A stretch of DNA of 5,384 nucleotides from Asaia bogorensis. Lineage in GTDB: Bacteria > Pseudomonadota > Alphaproteobacteria > Acetobacterales > Acetobacteraceae. The notes below the pieces were generated by a model. The model did not search any database. It worked only from the letters and a program-made list of their open reading frames with translations, and was not told the origin of the DNA. Where the stretch lies: NCBI GenBank assembly GCA_945871455.1, contig CAMBXJ010000326.1, positions 1 to 5,384 on the forward strand, written 5' to 3'. Both the position numbers and the translations under genes were made by a program. Position 1 is the first letter of the stretch; each line of letters begins with the position of its first letter. Shown in pieces: positions 1-4,945 of the stretch.

Positions 1-301
1 CCCGATTCGCGGCATTGCGATGGTTAGAGTCGAATCCATAAAGGTGGAAAGTACAAGTAATTTAAACCGGACAGCCGTGCGACCGCACCGGCCCCATACC
101 GGGATGGGAAAGGCTTCCGCGGCATTTGTCGACGACGCCGGCTTCCCGCTCTCCGCGCGGGACGGTCGGCAGCGGCCTCATACCAGCCAGCGGAAAGATC
201 GACTCACCGGCCAGTGCTTCCCCGGCAGGCCGGCGCCTACGACAGACTGCCCAGACAGCAACCACGGAAGACGAGGATGGCCACCATCGAGAGCCTCACT
301 T
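1..301. other. Intergenic region without a supported gene; several GC-rich hairpins
   Basis: This stretch lies downstream of the leftward MarR gene. Open frames cross it on both strands, but none shows a domain, a sensible start with a ribosome site, or a hydrophobic or catalytic pattern, and two of them simply continue antisense through the MarR gene. Short inverted repeats are visible: CCCAT/ATGGG (93-97 with 104-108), CCCGC/GCGGG (145-149 with 157-161) and CCGGCC/GGCCGG (207-212 with 228-233). An AT-richer patch lies around 30-66. The region could hold a structured RNA, a decayed gene or a plain spacer. I compared it by eye with cobalamin, FMN and TPP riboswitch, RNase P RNA and tmRNA core motifs and found no convincing match. 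No T-run terminator follows the MarR stop. Confidence 0.4.
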
Positions 302-751
302 CTATGCGGCGTATTGCAAGGTTGCCACCCGTCCCAGGGCGGTCCGCAGTTCGGCGGCCTCCTGGGATCCGAACGAACGTTCGAACGATCGCTGCGCATC
401 CCGCCACAGGCCGCGCGCATCCTGCAACACCGATTGCCCAGTGTCGGTCAGTTCGACCAACCGACTGCGACGATCCGCGCCGACGGTCAGAGCGATCAAG
501 CCGCGCGCTTGCAAAGGCCGCACGTTGTGACCCAGGGTCGCACGATCCATCACCATTTTTTCGGCCAGGGCCTTCAAGGTCATTGGCCCGGACGCGGCCA
601 GCGAGGCCAGGATCGGGAACTGGGTCACCCGCAGCTCGGCGGGTGCCAAGGCGTGGTCATAGAATTGCGTCAGACGCCGAGCGGCCTGGCGCAGCGCCTG
701 GCAATTACAGATTGGCTGGGTTGCGTCCGTGTTCTTGTTGATTGCGCTCAT
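302..751 (-). CDS. MarR-family winged-helix transcriptional regulator
   Basis: A 149-residue cytoplasmic DNA-binding protein of typical MarR length. Such proteins act as dimers, usually repressing a neighbouring divergent gene until a small ligand or oxidant releases them. Visible parts are an N-terminal dimerisation helix (about 18-36), a winged helix-turn-helix with a recognition helix around DRATLGHNVRPLQARGLI (69-86), and a wing with the family hallmark DRRSRLVELTDTG (93-105), followed by C-terminal dimerisation helices. Cysteines 15 and 17 form a CNC motif just before the first helix; a cysteine lies in a similar place in the peroxide sensor OhrR, so redox sensing is possible but inferred. 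The ATG at 751 is the only methionine before the domain. A GAGGG sequence lies about 13 nt upstream, which is far for a ribosome site. The gene is divergent from the transporter at 832 and probably controls it. The fold assignment is sure; the ligand is unknown. Confidence 0.93.
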   Translation of the reverse strand: MSAINKNTDATQPICNCQALRQAARRLTQFYDHALAPAELRVTQFPILASLAASGPMTLKALAEKMVMDRATLGHNVRPLQARGLIALTVGADRRSRLVELTDTGQSVLQDARGLWRDAQRSFERSFGSQEAAELRTALGRVATLQYAA

Positions 752-762
752 ATGCCCATAAT
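735..762 (+). promoter_or_regulatory. Candidate promoter for the MFS transporter
   Basis: A -35-like TTGTTG (735-740) and a -10-like CATAAT (757-762) are 16 nt apart. They would start transcription near 769 and give a leader of roughly 60 nt before the transporter ATG. The elements lie inside the start of the MarR gene, so MarR binding or transcription would interfere with them. The call rests on consensus matching in a GC-rich genome and is tentative. Confidence 0.25.
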
Positions 763-789
763 ATCCCTCAACGCGCCAACCCGGGTCAA
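760..789 (-). promoter_or_regulatory. Candidate promoter for the MarR gene, overlapping the divergent -10
   Basis: Read leftward, TTGACC (complement of 784-789) and GATATT (complement of 760-765) are separated by 18 nt. Transcription would start almost at the MarR ATG (751), giving a leaderless or very short leader, which would fit the poorly spaced ribosome site. This -10 overlaps the rightward -10 at 757-762, so the two promoters could not be occupied together. An 8-bp palindrome, ACCCGGGT (779-786), covers part of the -35 and is a possible operator core. Tentative. Confidence 0.25.
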
Positions 790-818
790 ATCACACCGAC
801 ACTGCGGCGGGCACCATC

Positions 819-824
819 AAAGGA
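819..824 (+). promoter_or_regulatory. Ribosome binding site that fixes the MFS transporter start
   Basis: AAAGGA lies 7 nt before the ATG at 832. This supports that start over an in-frame TTG at 742, which would add 30 polar residues that do not resemble a transporter N-terminus and would overlap the MarR coding region. Confidence 0.7.
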
Positions 825-831
825 CATTATC

Positions 832-2049
832 ATGAGCGCATCCGCGGCGCCGACAAGGCCGCTTTGGCTTATCCTCCTTGGGGCTGGCTGCATCGTCGGG
901 ATGGCGATGGGGCTGCGGCAGGTCATGGGCCTGTATATGCGACCGATGACCATGGACCTGAATATCGGCCGGGAGCCGTTTTCGATGGCCATGGCGCTGG
1001 CCAACCTGGTCTGGGGCGTCGGCGCGATTGCCTCGGGCGCGGTCGCCGATCGCTATGGGGCGGCCCGGGTCGCCGCGGCCGGGGCCTTGTGCACGGTGGC
1101 CGGGCTGGTCTGGATGTATGCCGCGCGCACCGAGATGGACCTGATCGGCAGCGGCATCCTGCTGGGCCTCGGCGTTTGCGGCACGGGCATGACCGCCTTG
1201 GTCGGTGCGGTCGGCCGAGCGGTGCCGGCGGACAGGCGAACGGCGGCGATAGCGTCGTTGGGGATGGCCGCCGGGATTGGTGGCTTCATCGCCTTCCCCT
1301 ATGCCCATCTGCTGATCGAGGCGTTCGGCTGGCAGATCAGCCTGTTGGTGCTGGCGGGCACCGGCCTGCTGATGCTGCCGCTCGCCATTCCGTTGAGCGG
1401 GCAGTCGGATCAGGCCCCGGTCGTGGTGCGGACGCAGTCGCTGCGTCAGGCATTTGCGGAGGCGCTGGCGCATCCCAGTTTCTGGCTGCTGACGATCGGG
1501 TTTTTCGTCTGCGGCTTCCATGTCAGCTTCTATTCGCTGCATTTGCCGGCCTTCGTGCAGGATCAGGGGCTTGGCGCCGGGGTAGGGGTGTGGGCGCTGA
1601 TGGCGCTGGGGATCGCCAACATCATCGGCACGTGGCTTGCCGGCCAGTCGGCGCGCTTCGTGGAAAAGCGACTGACGCTCACGATGATCTATCTGGCCCG
1701 CGCGGTGCTGTTCATGGGCCTGCTGTATCTGCCGATCACGCCGTTCACGGTGATTGCCATTACCGCCTTGCTGGGCCTGTTCTGGCTGTCCACCATTCCG
1801 CTGACCAGTGGCCTTGTGGCGACCTTTTTCGGCACCAGTTGGATGTCCATGCTGTTCGGTTTCGTCTTCCTGTCGCACCAGTTGGGCTCGTTCGCCGGGC
1901 TGTGGGCGGCTGGCGTGCTGTATGACATGACGAAATCCTATGACCTGATGTGGTGGATTTCCGCCGGATTGGGGCTGGTCGCGGCGCTCTTCAATCTCCC
2001 GATCCGGGAACGTCCGGTGGCACGCGTCGCGGCGGAGGCCACTGCCTGA
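832..2049 (+). CDS. Major facilitator superfamily transporter (monocarboxylate/oxalate-formate-like)
   Basis: A 405-residue inner-membrane secondary transporter of usual MFS length, with about 12 hydrophobic segments in two halves. The first helix is around 11-32 (LWLILLGAGCIVGMAMGLRQ). The cytoplasmic loop between helices 2 and 3 carries MFS motif A as GAVADRYGAAR (69-79), with the conserved Asp73 and Arg74. A charged central loop (about 195-215) links the halves, and the second half starts near FWLLTIGFFVCGFH. The pattern GLRQVMGLYMRPM...REPFSMAMALANLVWG resembles the monocarboxylate / oxalate:formate antiporter branch, which moves small organic anions, but the substrate cannot be read from sequence. 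The ATG at 832 follows a good ribosome site. Divergence from a MarR gene suggests induction by the substrate or a related compound. The stop overlaps the start of a small membrane protein (TGATG), so the two are probably made together. Confidence 0.92.
   Translation: MSASAAPTRPLWLILLGAGCIVGMAMGLRQVMGLYMRPMTMDLNIGREPFSMAMALANLVWGVGAIASGAVADRYGAARVAAAGALCTVAGLVWMYAARTEMDLIGSGILLGLGVCGTGMTALVGAVGRAVPADRRTAAIASLGMAAGIGGFIAFPYAHLLIEAFGWQISLLVLAGTGLLMLPLAIPLSGQSDQAPVVVRTQSLRQAFAEALAHPSFWLLTIGFFVCGFHVSFYSLHLPAFVQDQGLGAGVGVWALMALGIANIIGTWLAGQSARFVEKRLTLTMIYLARAVLFMGLLYLPITPFTVIAITALLGLFWLSTIPLTSGLVATFFGTSWMSMLFGFVFLSHQLGSFAGLWAAGVLYDMTKSYDLMWWISAGLGLVAALFNLPIRERPVARVAAEATA
2034..2038 (+). promoter_or_regulatory. 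Ribosome binding site for the 45-residue membrane protein
   Basis: GGAGG lies inside the last codons of the transporter gene, 10 nt before the ATG at 2049. Together with the TGATG overlap it supports translation of the small downstream frame, either by re-initiation or directly. Confidence 0.5.
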
Positions 2050-2186
2050 TGCGAGGCGGGCCGAGGGTCTGGATCGCGGGAGGATTGGCCGTGCTGCTGC
2101 TGGTTGGCAGCGCGGCCTGGGCTGCCAATGGTTCGGCTATTCTCCTCGATCTGACGACCGCTTCGGCGCGGATGTTCTGCCTGTGA
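2049..2186 (+). CDS. Small single-span membrane protein coupled to the MFS transporter
   Basis: A 45-residue frame of unknown function. The start ATG shares its A with the transporter's TGA stop (TGATG), a classic translational-coupling arrangement, and GGAGG lies 10 nt upstream. The protein begins with two arginines (MRGGPR). A hydrophobic stretch of about 19 residues follows (WIAGGLAVLLLVGSAAWAA, 8-26), then a short tail with SAILLDL ending in Cys-Leu. The positive N-terminus suggests N-in, C-out topology; a cleaved signal peptide after AWA is an alternative, but would leave fewer than 20 residues. There is no lipobox. It could be a transporter accessory or stability subunit, by analogy with other small proteins encoded beside transporters; that is inference. 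The gene is too short for statistical certainty, but coupling, hydrophobicity and a ribosome site all point to a real gene. Confidence 0.65.
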   Translation: MRGGPRVWIAGGLAVLLLVGSAAWAANGSAILLDLTTASARMFCL

Positions 2187-2228
2187 TGAGCAATGGCCGC
2201 AGCAATGACCGATGGCGACAACGACCGC

Positions 2229-2306
2229 CGTCATTGCCGGGCTTGATCCGGCAACCCACCCCCCGCCGTTGAAGCGCGGGTTGCCGGGTCGAGCCCGGCA
2301 ATGACG
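2229..2306. repeat. Long inverted repeat (alphaproteobacterial intergenic palindrome), possible bidirectional terminator
   Basis: The arms 2229-2257 and 2278-2306 are 29 nt each and reverse-complementary with only two mismatches, separated by a 20-nt C-rich loop. The arm begins CGTCATTGCCGGGC, a motif seen scattered between genes in many alphaproteobacterial genomes, so this is probably one copy of a dispersed REP-like family. It sits exactly between the converging transporter/small-protein unit and the leftward sirtuin gene, where a strong hairpin could end transcription from both sides or protect mRNA 3' ends. No T-run follows on either strand, so it is not a canonical intrinsic terminator. 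Confidence 0.8.
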
Positions 2307-2341
2307 ATGAGGAGACGCTATCGGGCGATTGGCATAACCCG

Positions 2342-3094
2342 TTACTGCACCCCCACCACGGCGCCGAGCGTCTCGCCGATCGAACGGTTGAGGACGAGGT
2401 CCGCCATTGAATCCAGGCCCGTCGGGTCGCGATTGACGATCACCAGCCGGGACCCGTTGCGCTTCGCCAGTTCCGGAAATCCCGCCGCCGGGTAAACGAC
2501 CAAAGACGAGCCGATGGTGATGAACAGGTCGGCCAGCAGGGTTTCCTTCTCCGCCCGCCGCATCTCGTTCACCGGCATGGACTGGCCGAAGGAGATGGTG
2601 GCAGTCTTCACCCAACCGCCGCAGGCGCAATGCGGCACGATCCGGTCCTGCTCGAAATCCACGCGCAGGGCGTCGATCTCGTAGCGTTGGCTGCAATCGA
2701 GGCAATGGGCATAGGTGGTGTTGCCGTGCAGCTCGATCACCTTGTCGTCCGGGATGCCGGAATCCTGGTGCAATCCGTCGATGTTCTGGGTGATGACGGA
2801 AGTCGCCTTGCCGCTGCGGATCAGTTCCGCCACCGCGACATGGCCTCGGTTGGGCCGGGCCTGACGCAGGATCGGTTCCATTTCGAACCGTCGGCGCCAG
2901 GTTTCCCGGCGCGCTTCATGGGACCGCATGAAGTCCGAGAAGTCGATCGGTTTGACCTTGGTCCAGATCCCGCCGGGGCTGCGGAAGTCGGGGATGCCCG
3001 ACTCCGTGCTGATGCCCGCGCCGGTGAAGACCACGACCCGTTCGGCTGCCTCGATCATGCGAGCGAACTCGGTCAGTTCCTTGTCGAATTCCAT
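2342..3094 (-). CDS. Sir2-family NAD-dependent protein deacylase (sirtuin)
   Basis: A 250-residue cytoplasmic enzyme, normal length for bacterial sirtuins. It would remove acyl groups (typically acetyl) from protein lysines, consuming NAD and yielding nicotinamide and O-acyl-ADP-ribose. Motifs in order: GAGISTESGIPDFRSP (25-40) for NAD binding, TQNIDGLHQDSG (102-113), catalytic His123 in IELHGN, a zinc site from C131-x2-C134 and C156-x-C158, then SFGQSMP (about 168-174), GSSLVVYPAAG (about 195-205) and VNRDPT near the end. The second cysteine pair is C-x-C. I do not see the Tyr-x-x-Arg acyl-recognition motif of desuccinylase/CobB-SIRT5-type sirtuins; the equivalent stretch reads ETWRRRF, which favours a deacetylase, but that is inference. 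The ATG at 3094 has GGGAGGGG at 3099-3106 with good spacing. An upstream ATG at 3169 would add 25 unrelated residues and lacks a ribosome site. It lies 99 bp downstream of the thiamine-diphosphate enzyme gene. Confidence 0.95.
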   Translation of the reverse strand: MEFDKELTEFARMIEAAERVVVFTGAGISTESGIPDFRSPGGIWTKVKPIDFSDFMRSHEARRETWRRRFEMEPILRQARPNRGHVAVAELIRSGKATSVITQNIDGLHQDSGIPDDKVIELHGNTTYAHCLDCSQRYEIDALRVDFEQDRIVPHCACGGWVKTATISFGQSMPVNEMRRAEKETLLADLFITIGSSLVVYPAAGFPELAKRNGSRLVIVNRDPTGLDSMADLVLNRSIGETLGAVVGVQ

Positions 3095-3098
3095 CGAT

Positions 3099-3106
3099 CC
3101 CCTCCC
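3099..3106 (-). promoter_or_regulatory. Ribosome binding site that decides the sirtuin start
   Basis: Read leftward this is GGGAGGGG. Its GGAGG core ends 6 nt before the ATG at 3094, so that start is preferred over the in-frame ATG at 3169. Confidence 0.7.
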
Positions 3107-3148
3107 GCTCGGCTTTCGCCCGACTTTCCCGCCGGTTCGGCCCAGACG

Positions 3149-3171
3149 CAAGCATACGCACTCAAGCATAC
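3149..3171 (-). repeat. Two direct copies of GTATGCTTG upstream of the sirtuin gene
   Basis: Two identical 9-nt copies (CAAGCATAC on the + strand at 3149-3157 and 3163-3171) recur with a 14-nt period, 55-77 nt upstream of the sirtuin ATG. Each contains TATGCT, an acceptable -10 sequence, but no matching -35 is visible. They could be a regulator site, a promoter region or coincidence. Confidence 0.35.
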
Positions 3172-3175
3172 CCCC

Positions 3176-3189
3176 CGCGCCCGGGCGCG
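3176..3189. repeat. 14-bp perfect GC palindrome just after the thiamine-diphosphate enzyme stop
   Basis: This is a self-complementary block of only G and C (CGCGCCCGGGCGCG), starting 4 nt past the stop of the leftward gene at 3194. As RNA it could fold as a 5-bp stem with a CCGG loop and weakly terminate or pause transcription before the sirtuin gene. The leftward strand continues with G residues rather than a U-run, so it is not a classical terminator. Confidence 0.4.
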
Positions 3190-3193
3190 CCGG

Positions 3194-4900
3194 TCAGAAC
3201 GGTTCCGGATAATGCCCGGCGTAGAAGCTGATGGGCGGCTTGGCGTCCGGATCAGTCACGATATCCAGCAGGGCCGGCTTGCCCGAGGCAAATGCCGCAT
3301 CCAGTGCCGGTCCGACATCCTGGCCTCGTTCGATCCGCACGCCGAACACGCCGCATGCCCGAGCGATCGCCGCATGATCGACGGCGGCGAAGTCCACGGC
3401 ATCGGTGTGTTCGCCGAAGATCACGTCCTCGGCATGTTTCTGATACCCGAGGATGCCGTTGTTCAGCACCATCACGGTGATCGGCAGGTTCAGGCGGCGC
3501 AGGGTCTCCAGTTCCGCCCAGCTATGGGCGAAGCCGCCGTCGCCGCACAGGCAGAAGACGCGGCGATTGGGGGCCGCGAATTGCGCGCCGATCGCCATCG
3601 GCAGGCCCCATCCCAGGCCGGCAATGCCGCGCGGAGTCAGAAAGCGTTGGCCGGCCTTGCGGGACGTCAATCCGCCCACAATCCAGATCGAGGAATAGGA
3701 GGCATCGGCGACGGCAATGTCCTCGGCCGACATCCGCCGGTCCAGTTCCGCCATCACCCGCTCGGGCCGCACCGGGCCGCCATCGCGCGCCCGCACATTG
3801 GCGACGATACCCTGCCAGTCCTTCACCGCGGCGGCGATCTCGGCTTCCAGCGCCGGGCGAGCCGCTTTGCGGGCGGAGAGATCGCGGGCGACCAGCGCGT
3901 CACGCAAGGCGGCGAGGGTCAGTTTGGCGTCGCCCACCAGACGGTGCGCTTCGTAGTTGCGGCCGACTTCCATCGGATCAGTGTCCAGATGGATGAATTT
4001 CGTCCCCGGCGCGAAGAGCTTCCAACTGTCGGTGCCGTTCTGGTTGGTGCGATTGCCGACCAGCAGGACCAGATCGGCGCGATCCAGCATGAACCGCATG
4101 CCGAAGGTCCTGGCGCCTCGGCCCATCACGTAGCCGACGACGCCCATGGTCAGGGGATGCGCCTCATCGACGACACCTTTGCCCATGGTGGTGGTCCCGA
4201 CGGGCAGATGCGCATCCTGTTGCAGGGCGGCGAGTTCGTCATGGGCCGCGGACAGATGCACGCCACCGCCGGCCACGATCACCGGATAGCGTGCGGCGGC
4301 CAGCATATCGGCGGCCTGGGCGATGGCGGCGGGATCCGCCAGCATCCGATCCAGCGGATACAGGCCCAGTTTCGCCGTTCGGGGGGACGGGGGCGGCGCG
4401 TTCTCGACCAGCAGGTCGGCCGGGACCAGAATCACCGCCGGACCCGGCCGACCGGAGGCCGCTGCGGTGAACGCCATATCGACGTAATCCTCCAGCCGGT
4501 CGGCGCGATCGATCCGGCGGACCCACTTTGCCACAGGGGCGAACATGTTCAGGTGGTCCAGCTCCTGGAACGCGTTGCGATCCGCGGTGCTGCGCGTGAC
4601 CTCCTGCACCAGCGCCACGATGGGGATCGAGGCCTTCAGGGCCTCGGCCAGCGGCGCGACGAGCAAGGTGGCGGCGGGGCCGTTCTGGGCGGTGACGACA
4701 CCGACCCGGCCGGAAATGCGGGCATAGCCGTCGGCCATGGCGCCCCCGGCGTTCTCCTGCCGGTAGGCCGCCTGCTTGATGCCGACATGCGGTGCCGCGA
4801 GGTGAAACGCGCTGGGCAGGCTCTGGCCGAAGGTGACGGTGACACCGTGGCGGGCAAAGGCCTCGGCGAGGCGCAGGGCAACATTTTGGTTTGTGGTCAT
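3194..4900 (-). CDS. Thiamine-diphosphate-dependent enzyme, acetolactate-synthase-like, substrate unassigned
   Basis: A 568-residue cytoplasmic enzyme with the three-domain plan of the acetolactate synthase/2-oxoacid decarboxylase family. These enzymes cleave or join carbon bonds next to a carbonyl using ThDP. The N-terminal pyrimidine domain (about 1-170) carries the activating Glu49 in YRQENAGGAMADGYAR. The central domain (about 195-330) contains LVLLVGNRTNQNG and FIHLDTDPMEVGRN. The C-terminal pyrophosphate domain has GLGWGLPMAIGA (about 428-439) and the metal/ThDP motif from GDGG (453-456) to LNNGILGYQKH (Asn480 and Asn481). Having Glu49 separates it from glyoxylate carboligase, which has Val there. 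In true acetolactate synthases the residue propping the cofactor is usually Met in an AMGFGLP-type stretch; here it is Leu429. No acetolactate synthase small subunit gene is nearby, so branched-chain amino acid synthesis is unlikely; another 2-oxoacid carboligase or decarboxylase is possible. AAGGAG lies 6 nt before the ATG. The family is sure, the reaction unknown. Confidence 0.93.
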   Translation of the reverse strand: MTTNQNVALRLAEAFARHGVTVTFGQSLPSAFHLAAPHVGIKQAAYRQENAGGAMADGYARISGRVGVVTAQNGPAATLLVAPLAEALKASIPIVALVQEVTRSTADRNAFQELDHLNMFAPVAKWVRRIDRADRLEDYVDMAFTAAASGRPGPAVILVPADLLVENAPPPSPRTAKLGLYPLDRMLADPAAIAQAADMLAAARYPVIVAGGGVHLSAAHDELAALQQDAHLPVGTTTMGKGVVDEAHPLTMGVVGYVMGRGARTFGMRFMLDRADLVLLVGNRTNQNGTDSWKLFAPGTKFIHLDTDPMEVGRNYEAHRLVGDAKLTLAALRDALVARDLSARKAARPALEAEIAAAVKDWQGIVANVRARDGGPVRPERVMAELDRRMSAEDIAVADASYSSIWIVGGLTSRKAGQRFLTPRGIAGLGWGLPMAIGAQFAAPNRRVFCLCGDGGFAHSWAELETLRRLNLPITVMVLNNGILGYQKHAEDVIFGEHTDAVDFAAVDHAAIARACGVFGVRIERGQDVGPALDAAFASGKPALLDIVTDPDAKPPISFYAGHYPEPF

Positions 4901-4906
4901 GGAGGT

Positions 4907-4912
4907 CTCCTT
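4907..4912 (-). promoter_or_regulatory. Ribosome binding site of the thiamine-diphosphate enzyme
   Basis: Read leftward this is AAGGAG, 6 nt before the ATG at 4900. It is the strongest ribosome site in the window and confirms the start. Confidence 0.75.
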
Positions 4913-4945
4913 GCCGGTCGATTTACCGGGTCTGGGAGCCGGCGG

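Larger units (their letters stand above)
743..840. repeat. Inverted repeat framing the divergent MarR/MFS control region
   Basis: The outer arms TGCGCTCAT (743-751) and ATGAGCGCA (832-840) are exact reverse complements and contain the first three codons (Met-Ser-Ala) of both genes. The inner arms 758-768 and 820-830 match at 9 of 11 positions when one is reverse-complemented; they cover the region just upstream of each start. The outer and inner arms are separated by 6 nt on the left and 1 nt on the right. It may be a paired regulator site, an inverted duplication of a translation start region, or partly chance. Confidence 0.5.

Noticed and set aside
24..50. GTCGAATCC / GGATTCGAC resembling a tRNA T-loop or tmRNA start
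   Set aside because: The flanking bases cannot form a T-arm or acceptor stem on either strand, and no other tRNA or tmRNA parts are present.
62..265. Possible riboswitch or small leftward protein in the left intergenic region
   Set aside because: By-eye comparison with cobalamin, FMN and TPP riboswitch cores fails, and the 67-residue frame shows no recognisable features.
742..831. Longer transporter N-terminus from the TTG at 742
   Set aside because: The extra 30 residues are polar and overlap the MarR gene, and the ATG at 832 has a good ribosome site.
20..835. 271-residue rightward open frame across the left end
   Set aside because: It runs antisense through the whole MarR gene, has no domain pattern, and its composition matches a shadow of a GC-rich gene.
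817..1878. 353-residue leftward open frame opposite the MFS gene
   Set aside because: It is very rich in Arg, Gln and His, typical of an antisense shadow of a hydrophobic protein. The sense frame has 12 helices and MFS motif A.
1938..2705. 255-residue leftward frame spanning the convergent junction
   Set aside because: It crosses the inverted repeat and overlaps the sirtuin in another frame. It lacks any domain and is a shadow.
3095..3169. Longer sirtuin N-terminus from the ATG at 3169
   Set aside because: It adds 25 residues unlike any sirtuin segment and has no properly spaced ribosome site, whereas 3094 does.
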